Source: GCA-002733465 sp039969155
GTDB taxonomy: Bacteria; Pseudomonadota; Gammaproteobacteria; Enterobacterales; Kangiellaceae
Direction: 5' to 3'
DNA: 64,000 bases
Assembly (NCBI GenBank): GCA_039969155.1
Contig: JBDVOJ010000105.1
Location: 53,784 to 117,783, forward strand
The position numbers were made by a program, and so were the translations under genes. The number at the start of each line of letters is the position of its first letter. Position 1 is the stretch's first letter. This document shows, in pieces, positions 1 to 9,059 of the stretch. Below the pieces are notes generated by a model. The model was not told the origin of the DNA, did no database searches, and saw nothing but the letters and a program-made list of their open reading frames with translations.

Positions 1-1290
1 GAGATGCGTGAATATCGAGGCACTTTAACCGAGCCTGGCAAAAATAGTCCTTTTAGAGACCGAAGTGTCGAACAAAATTTAGACTTATTTCGACGAATGA
101 GGGCCGGAGACTTCGAAGATGGAACCTTAGCGTTAAGAGCCAAAATAGATATGAGCTCGGCTAATATCAACATGCGTGATCCTGTGATTTATCGAATAAA
201 AAAAGCACACCATATTCGTACTGCTGATAAATGGTGTATTTATCCTACCTACGATTTTACTCATGGCATTTCGGATGCGATTGAAGGTATTACCCACTCA
301 TTGTGCACATTAGAATTTGAAGATCACCGTCCGCTTTATGACTGGTTTTTAGATAACATTACCATCGATTGTCATCCACAGCAGATTGAATTCTCGCGAC
401 TAAATTTAGAACATACAATCACTAGTAAGCGAAAACTGAATCAACTGGTGACAGAAGGGATTGTCGATGGATGGGATGATCCTCGCATGCCGACTATTTC
501 GGGAATGCGGCGTCGTGGGTATCAGCCTGAAGCTATTCGTGACTTTGTCACTCGTACCGGAGTGACAAAAAAAGTTCACACCGTGGAAATGAGTTTGCTG
601 GAAAACTCTGTTCGTGAAAATTTGGGGGATACAGCTCCTCGTGCGATGGCCGTGCTAAAACCTCTCAAAGTGACTATTAGCAATTATCCAGAAGGTAAAG
701 TGGAAGAAATTCAAGCGCCGCGTCATCCACAACAAGAAGCCATGGGTTCGCGAACCATCTTTTTTAGTAAAACATTGTTTATTGATCAAGAAGATTTTAG
801 AGAGAGCGCCAATAAGAAGTATAAGCGATTGGTATTAGGTAAAGCCGTGCGGTTACGAAATGCTTATGTCATCACTTGTAATGAAGTGGTTAAAGATGAG
901 CAAGGTAATATTATTGAACTGATTTGCGAATATGATGAAAATACCCTTGGCAAGAACCCAGAAGGTTATAAGCCAAAAGGTGTTATTCATTGGGTTTCAG
1001 AGTCCCATTCCAAAGTTGCCACAGTAAAACTTTATGACCGATTGTTTAACGTTGCTAACCCCGCTGCAGAGGAAGATTTTTTAAGTGCAATCAATCCTGA
1101 TTGTTTGCAAGTATTATCCGATGCTCGTGTGGAAATGTCTCTTGCGGAAGCCAAGCCTGAAGAGGTTTTCCAATTTGAAAGGGAAGGCTATTTTTGTGCC
1201 GACAGGTACGAGCATACAGCTGAACATTTAGTTTTTAATCGAACGGTCACGCTGCGCGATAGTTGGGCAAAAATAGAAGCTAAAGGGTAG
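1..1290 (+). CDS. glnS: Glutamine--tRNA ligase (GlnRS), 5'-truncated by window edge
   Basis: Class I aminoacyl-tRNA synthetase that charges tRNA-Gln. The open frame runs from base 1, so the N-terminal part with the HIGH motif lies outside the window. About 430 residues are present against roughly 550 in E. coli GlnRS. Seen here are the family block DFTHGISDAIEGITHS (residues 84-99 counted from the first Met) and the KMSKS-type loop as TSKRKL (140-145). The anticodon-binding beta-barrels follow and end in the typical DSWAKIEAKG. The Met at base 4 is internal, not the start. The exporter gene follows 8 bases later on the same strand. Confidence 0.97.
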   Translation, partial: EMREYRGTLTEPGKNSPFRDRSVEQNLDLFRRMRAGDFEDGTLALRAKIDMSSANINMRDPVIYRIKKAHHIRTADKWCIYPTYDFTHGISDAIEGITHSLCTLEFEDHRPLYDWFLDNITIDCHPQQIEFSRLNLEHTITSKRKLNQLVTEGIVDGWDDPRMPTISGMRRRGYQPEAIRDFVTRTGVTKKVHTVEMSLLENSVRENLGDTAPRAMAVLKPLKVTISNYPEGKVEEIQAPRHPQQEAMGSRTIFFSKTLFIDQEDFRESANKKYKRLVLGKAVRLRNAYVITCNEVVKDEQGNIIELICEYDENTLGKNPEGYKPKGVIHWVSESHSKVATVKLYDRLFNVANPAAEEDFLSAINPDCLQVLSDARVEMSLAEAKPEEVFQFEREGYFCADRYEHTAEHLVFNRTVTLRDSWAKIEAKG

Positions 1291-1298
1291 GTAACAGT

Positions 1299-1910
1299 TT
1301 GCTCAATGAGTTTCTATTATTAGCTACAGCTCACTTGTTTGCTGTAGCTAGTCCTGGTGCTGATTTTGCCGTCGTGCTAAAAAACACCTTACGCTCGGGC
1401 CAGCGAGTTGGGACTTATACCGCTTTAGGGATCGGGCTTGGTATTTTTGTCCATGTTGGTTATACCTTGTTAGGTGTCGCGATTGTGTTATCGCAGTCGC
1501 CCATTATATTTGATTTGGTTAAATATCTTGGAGCAGGTTACTTACTGTGGCTTGCTTTTCAAAGTTTTCGTTCTCGCCCTAAAGCGGCGTCGACTGAATC
1601 AGAAATAGTACATATACAACTATCTAAATTTAAGGCATTAAAACAAGGCTTCCTAGTGAATGTGCTAAACCCCAAAGTGACGGTGTTTTTTATCGCTTTG
1701 TTTACTAGTATTGTGAGTCAGAAAACGCCAATTTGGATACAATCATTTTATGGGATTTGGTTGGCAGTATATACTTTTCTGTGGTTTAGTTTAGTCGCGT
1801 GGTGGTTTTCAAGAACGACAATTTTAGCTTGGTATCAGCGTCACGGATATATCATTGACTGGCTAATGGGTGGAGTTCTGGTTGTTATAGCTGTTCGATT
1901 GTTAATTTAA
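1299..1910 (+). CDS. LysE/RhtB-family amino acid exporter
   Basis: Inner-membrane efflux protein of 203 residues, the usual family size, with about six hydrophobic segments. The family signature SPGADFAVVLKNTLRSG sits near residues 18-34. RhtB/LeuE/LysE members export amino acids such as homoserine, threonine or leucine; the substrate cannot be told from sequence. The start is a TTG, chosen because the first membrane helix and signature need this N-terminus and no ATG lies upstream in frame. It is 8 bases after glnS, so co-transcription is plausible. It ends one base before the convergent diguanylate cyclase gene. Confidence 0.88.
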   Translation: MLNEFLLLATAHLFAVASPGADFAVVLKNTLRSGQRVGTYTALGIGLGIFVHVGYTLLGVAIVLSQSPIIFDLVKYLGAGYLLWLAFQSFRSRPKAASTESEIVHIQLSKFKALKQGFLVNVLNPKVTVFFIALFTSIVSQKTPIWIQSFYGIWLAVYTFLWFSLVAWWFSRTTILAWYQRHGYIIDWLMGGVLVVIAVRLLI

Positions 1911-1911
1911 C

Positions 1912-2832
1912 TTAGTCTGACTCTGATTTTAAAAAGGCAGTGTGACTAACAACTTTATTTCGGCCTGTTTTTTTAGCATGATACATCGCATCATCTGCCC
2001 GTTTTACTAAATCAGTGAAGCCTTCCTTGCCAATCTTTAGTTGAGCAACGCCTACACTCGCACTTATCGGAATTTCAGCGGGATTTAAAAGTGCGATATC
2101 CTTCCTAATTCTTTCCGCGATATTAGTAGCATTTCTTTCATCGCACTCATCAAAAAAGATTAAGAATTCTTCCCCTCCAAATCGCGCTAAAATATCCTCT
2201 TGGCGACATAGTTGTTGGAGTAGTTCAGCTAACGATTTCAAAACTAAATCGCCAACAACATGACCTTGAGTATCATTGATTTTTTTGAAATGGTCGACGT
2301 CTAAAATAAGCACACTCACGGGGATCTTCTTACGCATCGCTCGGGCAACTCTGTGATTAGCCATCTCTAACAAATAGTGACGATTGTAAAGGTTGGTGAG
2401 CTGATCTCTCATCGCAAGGTTGATGAGGGCGTCATGCTGTTTTTTTAGAATAATTTGAGTTTTTATTCGGGCAATCAGAATGGCTGGTCGGACAGGCTTA
2501 GTCAAAAAATCTACCGCACCAAGCATTAAGGCTTTCTCTTCATCTTCTTCTGTTTGCATTGCGGTTACAAAGATAACCGGAATACTAGCAGTCGTTGGTT
2601 CGCGTTTTAGTTGTTCGCAGACATCGTAGCCATTCATGATTGGCATCTCAACATCGAGTAAAATTAAGTCTGGCTTATCCTTCGAGTTTGCAATCCTAAG
2701 ACATTGCTCTCCTGATGTTGCGACTTTAATTTGATAATCATCTTTAATATATCCAGCGATCAATTGGATATTGGCTGGTTCATCGTCAACTAGCAGGATA
2801 CAAGCTTTATCATCAAGTAGGTTTGTATCCAT
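1912..2832 (-). CDS. Response regulator with GGDEF diguanylate cyclase domain
   Basis: Two-domain protein of 306 residues. The receiver domain (about 10-125) has acidic residues DD near 16-17, phospho-acceptor Asp60 in LLDVEMP and Lys112 in FLTKPV. The GGDEF domain (about 140-300) has the active-site motif GGEEF at 219-223. The inhibitory I-site RxxD is present as RQED at 210-213, the correct five residues upstream. It should make cyclic di-GMP from GTP when phosphorylated, with product feedback. This is the PleD/WspR type of architecture with a single receiver. No partner histidine kinase is nearby and no c-di-GMP phosphodiesterase is seen. Confidence 0.95.
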   Translation of the reverse strand: MDTNLLDDKACILLVDDEPANIQLIAGYIKDDYQIKVATSGEQCLRIANSKDKPDLILLDVEMPIMNGYDVCEQLKREPTTASIPVIFVTAMQTEEDEEKALMLGAVDFLTKPVRPAILIARIKTQIILKKQHDALINLAMRDQLTNLYNRHYLLEMANHRVARAMRKKIPVSVLILDVDHFKKINDTQGHVVGDLVLKSLAELLQQLCRQEDILARFGGEEFLIFFDECDERNATNIAERIRKDIALLNPAEIPISASVGVAQLKIGKEGFTDLVKRADDAMYHAKKTGRNKVVSHTAFLKSESD

Positions 2833-2989
2833 AAAATGGTCGGTCTCTAAGCTCTCTTTGTATGAAATTTATCGTCTCGGAACGGGTGATGCTTAGCTCT
2901 TTCGGGCTTACAGCTATGACTAAAAGTGTAGTTTAATTTCTACTAAATTGCGAGGGCTATCAATTAAGATGTATTGCTGAAAGTAGCTG

Positions 2990-5068
2990 CTACCACATTT
3001 GCTGAATTTTGCTTTGAATATTAGCTATCTGTTTGTATTTTGGTTCGCTTTCCGCCACATGCTGTTGATTTTTAGGATAAAAGCAGGATTCAAGCCGTTG
3101 ATACACTGAATTGGTTAAAAATCGACTTTTAGCACCATAAACGTGTTTACTCCCATATTTGGGTTGTTCGGGAACCCAGTATTTAAGTGGTTGGATTAAG
3201 TGAAGCGATTGTTTTGCACGGGTAATTGCCACATTGAGTAGTCGCCTTTCTTCTTCAATGCCTTTAGGCGACTCTGTAGCGTATTCATTAGGAAAATTAC
3301 CGTCAGCCACATTCAAAATGAATACATTTCTCCATTCTTGTCCCTTTGCACTATGAATGGTAGAAAGTATTAAAAAATCTTCATCCTTGTGTGCCTCACT
3401 ATTCAAATCACCACTTGCAATTGGAGGCTCCAAAGTTAGCTCACTGATAAATTTTTCACGGCTATGATACTGTTGAGCGATATTAGTCAGTTGTTCTAGA
3501 TCACCTGTGCGAACATAGGCATCGTCATAGATTTCTTCCAAAAGAGGTCGGTAGAAATTATTGACGAACTCCATCTCTGAAGGCCATTTTTCGTGTTGAG
3601 ATTGAGACTCTATTAAAATCGAAACTAAGTTAAACCAATATTCATTAGCTGCTGTTGGTACGCTGAAGCCTCTTAAACACTTAAATTGATGTTCATTCAA
3701 TTGTAAGAAATCGATCGCCTTTTTGGCAATGTTTGGTCCGATACCAGGTAAGAGTTTAAGTACTCTAAATGCTGAAATTTGATGCTTGGGATTATCGATC
3801 CACTTGATGATAGACAGTAGATCTTTTACATGCGAAGCCTCTAAGAACTTTAATCCCCCATACTTGACGAATGGTATATCGTGACGCATCAATTCAACCT
3901 CTAAACGGTCACTATGATGGCCACTACGAAACAACACTGCTTGTTGTTTTAAATCTATCCCATTTTCTCTTTCTGATAATACCGTTTCCACAATGTATTT
4001 TGCTTGTTGTACATCGTCCTCAACGGTAACGATTTTTGGTTTATCTCTTGTCGATGTATGCTTCTTAATTTGATGTGAAACTAGTTTTTTGTCATACCCT
4101 ATTTTACTTTGAGAAAGTAGCTCATTAGCCAAGTCTAGAATAGGTTGAGTTGAGCGATAATTAATTTTTAACGAGATGACTTTTGCCGCTGGAGAGAACT
4201 GGTGCGGGAAATTTAAAATGTTTTCTATTTCTGCACTTCTAAAGCTATAGATTGATTGAGCGTCATCGCCTACAACTGTTAACCCGTTACCATCTGGAAA
4301 GAGTCTGGCTAAAATTCCAGCTTGTAATAGATTAGTGTCTTGATATTCATCAACCAAAACATGATCAAAATTTTGGCGGATTAATTTTGCAATCTCGGGT
4401 TCATCAACCATGTAAAACCAATAGAGTAGAAGGTCATCATAATCTAGGGACAATTGTTCTAATTTTTTCTGTGAATATAGTTTAAAAAGGCTGGTAAGTT
4501 CATTCTCCCATTCTTCACACCATGGAAAGTCTTGTTTCAAGACCTCAGAAATTTTTAATTGAGAGTTGACGCATCGAGAATAAATATTTAAGCATGTAGA
4601 TTTTTTAGGGAATCGTTTATCTCTACTAGTTAATCTTAGTTCGTGTCTAAGTACATCAATAAAATCGGCAGAATCGTTTCGGTCAATAATAGTGAAATTT
4701 GGATCGATGCCCATGGTTTGGCCATAGCGTCTCAATAAACGATTAGCGATGGAATGAAAGGTTCCCATCCAAGATAGGTTAAAATTAGCGACTGGTTTTC
4801 CATTGGTTTTTTGAGTTTCAATGACAATTTTTTTTGTTCTGTCACTTAATTCTGTTGCGGCTCTTCGAGAAAAAGTCATCAATAGAATTCGTTCAGGATC
4901 TACCTTATTTAAAAGTAAATGCGCAGCTCGATGAGCAAGAGTATTGGTTTTTCCTGTACCTGCCCCAGCAATTATTAAAAGCGGTGAGCTAACGAAATTA
5001 GTGAATTTATCAAAGTTTCCGAAATTAACTGCCTGTTGTTGCTCTCGATTTAAAGTAATAGATTTCAT
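2990..5068 (-). CDS. UvrD/Rep-family superfamily 1A DNA helicase
   Basis: ATP-dependent 3'-5' DNA helicase of 692 residues. Walker A GAGTGKT is at 35-41, Walker B VDEYQDTN at 239-246, motif III GDDAQSIYSFR at 267-277. The late motifs STIHSAKGQEW and VAITRAKQSLHLI precede the C-terminus. It resembles UvrD/Rep/PcrA in overall plan, but divergence in the middle argues against it being the housekeeping uvrD. It starts 15 bases downstream of the integrase-like gene on the same strand, so the two probably share an mRNA. The pairing suggests a joint DNA-processing role; this is inference. Confidence 0.9.
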   Translation of the reverse strand: MKSITLNREQQQAVNFGNFDKFTNFVSSPLLIIAGAGTGKTNTLAHRAAHLLLNKVDPERILLMTFSRRAATELSDRTKKIVIETQKTNGKPVANFNLSWMGTFHSIANRLLRRYGQTMGIDPNFTIIDRNDSADFIDVLRHELRLTSRDKRFPKKSTCLNIYSRCVNSQLKISEVLKQDFPWCEEWENELTSLFKLYSQKKLEQLSLDYDDLLLYWFYMVDEPEIAKLIRQNFDHVLVDEYQDTNLLQAGILARLFPDGNGLTVVGDDAQSIYSFRSAEIENILNFPHQFSPAAKVISLKINYRSTQPILDLANELLSQSKIGYDKKLVSHQIKKHTSTRDKPKIVTVEDDVQQAKYIVETVLSERENGIDLKQQAVLFRSGHHSDRLEVELMRHDIPFVKYGGLKFLEASHVKDLLSIIKWIDNPKHQISAFRVLKLLPGIGPNIAKKAIDFLQLNEHQFKCLRGFSVPTAANEYWFNLVSILIESQSQHEKWPSEMEFVNNFYRPLLEEIYDDAYVRTGDLEQLTNIAQQYHSREKFISELTLEPPIASGDLNSEAHKDEDFLILSTIHSAKGQEWRNVFILNVADGNFPNEYATESPKGIEEERRLLNVAITRAKQSLHLIQPLKYWVPEQPKYGSKHVYGAKSRFLTNSVYQRLESCFYPKNQQHVAESEPKYKQIANIQSKIQQMW

Positions 5069-5083
5069 AATAGGGCAGCAGAG

Positions 5084-6148
5084 TTAAGCTGCGCCTAAGT
5101 TAAAAAAATCTTCTTGTAAGTTAGGCCTTGACTCTACGTGGTTGAAAAAGGAGTCGGCTGTTCGAGTAGTAAGAAGTTTATTGGTTGAAGTAGTAGCCTT
5201 AGTAAAAGCAAATAAAGATGGCTTAGCTATTGACTTAGTTGCTGTTTTTAATTTTTTTGACTTTTTCTTTAAAGTGGCAATTGTCGTGTTATTCGTATTT
5301 GATGGTTTATTTAACATGCTAAATAAGTTAGTCCGATTTAATATTACCTTAATTTCACTTTTTAAAATTGCAAGTTGTGATTCGGGACTAATTTGCTGTT
5401 GTATTTTCAAACTTGAAAGTTTTTTTATATCTGACAAGATGAAAAGTAAACTAGTATGCTCCTTAAATAGTCCAATTTGAGTCGGTTTACCTCCACTTGA
5501 AGGAGTAAACAAGTGTTTATCTAATTGCCGTTTGAGCTGCTTATTTAACTGATTGGCTCGCATTTTTTGAATTCTCAAGTCTAACTGAAGTGATAGCGGG
5601 ATCACGGCTTTAAACTTTATCGAGTTATTTTTATCGAAAACACTTAATGTGCCTGATTTCAAATCTATATCAGAAACTTTTAATTTTGCTACCTGACTGA
5701 ATCGCAATTGACAGTGGTAAGCAAGCTTTGCCATCAGTTGGCTTGGGCCACTCAAGTTTTGAATGATAGTCTGACAAACTGAGGCTGAAAAGCGATCTGA
5801 AAATCCTCGACGGGTTTTGCTTTTTACAAATTGCTTGAGCTGAAGATCCGTTTTGACAAACTCTCGATAAAAAGAGTGGATGGCACTTAAGGCTAATTGT
5901 TGGGTGCTATTAGATACATATTGTTCAATCGCTAGAGCGGAAAGGTAGGTTTCAACATCATGCTGATTTAGGTCGCTTGGGTGGGCTCCGTTATGAAAAC
6001 GCATTAATTTCAAAACCCATATCAAGCTCTGATGAGCGACATGCTGTGATACTCCATTGTGTTTAGCAAAGGTTAAGTACTGCTTAATCAATTGCTGTTC
6101 TATCATTTGAGGAGAGTTTTGTTCGATTAAAGTATTTAATTGAAGCAT
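5084..6148 (-). CDS. Integron-integrase-like protein lacking the catalytic C-terminus
   Basis: 354 residues. Residues about 15-115 match the N-terminal core-binding (SAM-like) domain of integron integrases, including the phrases RFHNGAHPSDL, LAIEQYVSNSTQQLALSAI and FYREF. A start of the catalytic domain follows (135-195), with the first catalytic Arg kept as R149 in CQLRFSQVAKLKVSDID. After that the HxxR, His/Trp and nucleophilic Tyr motifs expected of tyrosine recombinases are missing. In their place come a region without recognisable motifs, a Lys/Thr/Ser-rich stretch (285-325) and a tail containing QEDFFNL. Strand exchange is therefore unlikely; DNA binding remains plausible. No cassette array is adjacent. 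The similarity call is from memory of IntI sequences. Confidence 0.75.
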   Translation of the reverse strand: MLQLNTLIEQNSPQMIEQQLIKQYLTFAKHNGVSQHVAHQSLIWVLKLMRFHNGAHPSDLNQHDVETYLSALAIEQYVSNSTQQLALSAIHSFYREFVKTDLQLKQFVKSKTRRGFSDRFSASVCQTIIQNLSGPSQLMAKLAYHCQLRFSQVAKLKVSDIDLKSGTLSVFDKNNSIKFKAVIPLSLQLDLRIQKMRANQLNKQLKRQLDKHLFTPSSGGKPTQIGLFKEHTSLLFILSDIKKLSSLKIQQQISPESQLAILKSEIKVILNRTNLFSMLNKPSNTNNTTIATLKKKSKKLKTATKSIAKPSLFAFTKATTSTNKLLTTRTADSFFNHVESRPNLQEDFFNLGAA

Positions 6149-6181
6149 TGGCAGTACCCAGCTAATAAACTATTTGTATAA

Positions 6182-6210
6182 ATACTACTTGTGCAAGTAG
6201 CTTCTGTCAA
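6182..6210 (-). promoter_or_regulatory. Promoter of the integrase-like/helicase unit with palindromic operator in the spacer
   Basis: Read on the minus strand there is a perfect -35 TTGACA (6205-6210) and a -10-like TAGTAT (6182-6187) 17 bases away. Between and partly overlapping them lies the perfect 16-base palindrome CTACTTGTGCAAGTAG (6185-6200, as written on the plus strand). The predicted transcript start is about 25-30 bases before the ATG at 6148. A palindrome in this position would let a dimeric repressor block the polymerase. It does not match the LexA box known from integron integrase promoters. Confidence 0.55.
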
Positions 6211-6617
6211 ATGTTTTAATTTTCGGCTTGGTTAGGGGCTGCTAGGTTGAGTTGCTGCGAAATACTGAAAGCTGGCTTGTGAGAGATTGTCTATATCGGT
6301 TGTGAGATATTTCCTAATAGAGCGCCCAATATTCACCATTTGTTGTTAGGTCTTTTCGCTTTAATGTTTTGTTGTGAGCGAATAAGTGTTTGAAAAATCG
6401 AGTGATATTCTAAATCAGGATAGATTGGCTATAATTTTGGTCGATGATAGCTAATAAAGTAGGGTTGTAATAAATTGTGTCGAAAGTATTCTATCAATCA
6501 AGCGACAAGGATGACGCTGGAATGAAAGGAGCAACGAGATAGGATTCTCGTATCAAGGAATCGATAAATAAGGAAATAGCAGGGAGCAAATTTTTCATTG
6601 GATGAAAAAACGGATAC

Positions 6618-6642
6618 GGGCGATTTTATCGCCCTTTCTTTT
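6618..6642 (+). terminator. Rho-independent terminator downstream of priA
   Basis: A seven-base perfect stem GGGCGAT/ATCGCCC with a TTT loop is followed on the plus strand by TTTCTTTT. On the minus strand, where priA ends at 6661, the same hairpin is followed after seven bases by a T-run. It may work in both directions; priA is the only gene that ends nearby. Confidence 0.6.
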
Positions 6643-6660
6643 GCCTGCTAAAAAAGTTTT

Positions 6661-8925
6661 CTAATCACCTATAGGGTCGACTTCCATTCGCCATTTCACG
6701 CGGTTTGCTGATTTTAATTTATCAATTGCAGGCAGGCTTCGATCTAATAACTGATGAAGGTGTATCCGAGTATTTGATTCCAAATATAATTGATAACGGT
6801 ACTTTCCCGCTTTTTTGGTATACACCGCAGGTGCAGGTCCCAGCAGCACAACCTCAAACTCGGGATGACAATTTAGGGCTTGCTTAACTTCTTGCAAAAA
6901 CTGTTTTACTGCTCCAAGCTGACTTGCTTCGGCTTGAAACAGAGCGCTAAAACTAGCGGGCGGTAAGTTGGCTTCCTCTCGCTCAGCTAATGCACTCTTC
7001 GCAAAGGTGGCATAACCGCTTTGAATAACTTGCTTTAACATTGGGTGCTCGCTCAGATGGGTTTGAATGACCACTTCACCTGCCTTATCAGCTCTACCTG
7101 TTCTTCCTGAGACTTGAGTAATAAGTTGTGCCGCGTATTCAGGAGCCCGAAAGTCACTACTGTAGAGTGCGCCATCCATATCGACCATTCCAACTAAGGT
7201 AACATCTGGGAAATGGTGACCTTTAGCCAGCATTTGAGTGCCGATCAATATATCAACCTGCCCTGTTTTTATTTCGCTTATAAAGTCACTCATTGCTTGC
7301 TTTTTGCGAGTGGTATCGCGGTCTATTCGTCGCACTCTCGCTTGGGGAAATAACAGTTGAATACTCTCTTCTAGCCGCTCAGTTCCCAACCCAACAGGGA
7401 TCATTTCCTCGGTTAAACAGTCAGGACAATGATCGGGGGCTTTGCGACTTGAACCACAATGATGACATTGTAAGTTTGCGCTATGTTGGCTATGTCCGTG
7501 ATAAGTAAAGTGTGTATCACAACGCTTACATTGACTACTCCAGCCGCAATGATGACACAGTAAGACAGGGGCGTAGCCTCGCCTATTTAAGAACAGTAAA
7601 ACTTGCCCTTGTTGTTTTAGGTGGTGAGAGATACTTTCAATCAGAGCAAAGGAAAGACCGTGTTTCATCGGTTGATTTTTCAAGTCAATTACTTTGAACT
7701 TGATTGGTTGGGAGGTCATGGCTTTTTGGTCAAGCTTCAATTGACCAATTTTGCCTTTTTTGACATTCATTAAGGTATCGACCGAGGGAGAGGCGCTGCC
7801 CAGTAATATTGGAAATTTTTCTTGAGATCCTCTTACCATGGCTATGTCTCGAGCAGAATACCTAAGCCCTTGCTGTTGTTTAAACGAAGAGTCATGTTCT
7901 TCATCAATAATGATGATCCCAGGATCTTTTAACGGAACAAATAAAGCGGAACGAGTACCAATAATAATTCGACTTATCCCTGCTTTCGCTTTAAGCCATA
8001 CTTGAAGACGCTGCTGCTCGCTCATAGCAGAGTGAAGCATTTCTATTGGAGTATTAAAGCGTTGCTGAAAGCGTCTTACTGTTTGTGGCGTTAGGCCTAT
8101 TTCTGGGACTAAAATTAAAGCTTGCTTTCCTTGTTCTACAACTTTTTGAATTATCCTTAAATACACCTCAGTTTTTCCGCTTGCGGTCACACCAAAAAGC
8201 AACCAACTCTTGAAAGCCGATAAGGAGTTGCAGACTTCACTTATGGCATTAAGTTGCTGCGGATTTAAAGTTAATTGTTCTGGAGTTTTAGTTGATATAG
8301 TTTCAGGTTCCTGTGAACTCTGAAAATCTTGAACGACCCACTTTTTTCCCGCGAGAGCCTGCAGTGTTGCTCTATTAATGCCGAAACTTGAAAGCCCATT
8401 GTTAGCAATCCCTCCGTTGCTATCATTAAGCTCGAGTATTTTCAAAGCCTGCTGTTGTTTGATCGCATTTTTGGCTATCAGGCTATTTTTAATCGCTTCA
8501 TGCCCCAAAGGTGTAAGTTGCCAACGGCTTTCGCGAGCAATTTTGCACTCTTCTCCTTTAAGAAGTAGGTTTGGCAAAACCGTCTGCCAAACCTCTCCGA
8601 TCGGTGCATGGTAATATTTTTGCATCCAATTAGCTAAAGCGATTAACCTCTGGTCAATAAGAGGATGCTCATCGATAACACGTTCAATTGGTTTAATTTT
8701 GTTCGGATCAAAAGTCGCTTGCTGGCTTATGGAAAGGACGATCCCAACCTTAATTCTACCTGCGAACTTGACTTCAACTCGCATCCCGACTTTGGGAGAA
8801 ATTCTCGAGCCTCGTTCTATTTTGTACTCAAATACTCTTCGCACTGGCACTGCTATTGCCACACTGATAAACCTAGTTTGCGTGAGCGGAGTTTCAGCAG
8901 TATGAGTCGATTGGGAATAGTTCAA
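6661..8925 (-). CDS. priA: Primosomal protein N' (replication restart helicase PriA)
   Basis: Restarts stalled replication forks by binding branched DNA and loading DnaB through PriB/DnaT. 754 residues, close to the E. coli protein (732). An N-terminal 3'-DNA-binding domain is followed by Walker A GVTASGKTEVYL near residue 245 and the DEEH box near 340. Eight Cys in CxxC pairs, including CHHCGWSSQCKRC and CHHCGSS...CPDC, lie around 456-500 and form the two-zinc domain. The helicase C-lobe contains LIGTQMLAKGHHFPDVTLVG and a QVSGRTGR motif. Single gene, with a terminator behind it. Confidence 0.98.
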   Translation of the reverse strand: MNYSQSTHTAETPLTQTRFISVAIAVPVRRVFEYKIERGSRISPKVGMRVEVKFAGRIKVGIVLSISQQATFDPNKIKPIERVIDEHPLIDQRLIALANWMQKYYHAPIGEVWQTVLPNLLLKGEECKIARESRWQLTPLGHEAIKNSLIAKNAIKQQQALKILELNDSNGGIANNGLSSFGINRATLQALAGKKWVVQDFQSSQEPETISTKTPEQLTLNPQQLNAISEVCNSLSAFKSWLLFGVTASGKTEVYLRIIQKVVEQGKQALILVPEIGLTPQTVRRFQQRFNTPIEMLHSAMSEQQRLQVWLKAKAGISRIIIGTRSALFVPLKDPGIIIIDEEHDSSFKQQQGLRYSARDIAMVRGSQEKFPILLGSASPSVDTLMNVKKGKIGQLKLDQKAMTSQPIKFKVIDLKNQPMKHGLSFALIESISHHLKQQGQVLLFLNRRGYAPVLLCHHCGWSSQCKRCDTHFTYHGHSQHSANLQCHHCGSSRKAPDHCPDCLTEEMIPVGLGTERLEESIQLLFPQARVRRIDRDTTRKKQAMSDFISEIKTGQVDILIGTQMLAKGHHFPDVTLVGMVDMDGALYSSDFRAPEYAAQLITQVSGRTGRADKAGEVVIQTHLSEHPMLKQVIQSGYATFAKSALAEREEANLPPASFSALFQAEASQLGAVKQFLQEVKQALNCHPEFEVVLLGPAPAVYTKKAGKYRYQLYLESNTRIHLHQLLDRSLPAIDKLKSANRVKWRMEVDPIGD

Positions 8926-9013
8926 TGCAAAGTTTGCTTGTGGAGGTTAAAAAGCTATTTTGTACCATGCTAGCTCTGAGCACAAGTATCAAAAAAGCTA
9001 TTTAGAGAAGACT

Positions 9014-9037
9014 AGGCCCCAGCTATCACTGCGGCCT
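9014..9037 (-). terminator. Possible terminator hairpin after the redoxin gene
   Basis: AGGCC-C-CAG and CTG-C-GGCCT form an eight-pair stem with one C/C mismatch and a six-base loop. It lies between the end of the redoxin gene (9060) and the start of priA (8925). No T-run follows directly, so it may only be a weak terminator or a stabilising hairpin. Confidence 0.35.
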
Positions 9038-9059
9038 GATTGTTGAATAGAAGAAGGAG

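Larger units (their letters stand above)
6149..6660. other. 512-base gene-free stretch between the integrase-like gene and priA
   Basis: It holds the promoter/operator described at 6182-6210 and, at its far end, a terminator hairpin. I see no open frame with a ribosome site of useful length, no convincing attI/attC structure and no RNA gene. The central part (about 6220-6600) is unexplained AT-rich sequence. Confidence 0.5.

Noticed and set aside
6149..6660. Possible integron attachment site or attC near the integrase-like gene
   Set aside because: A GTTAGGT core-like word occurs near 6344 but I found no matching inverse core with paired arms, and no cassette-like genes follow.
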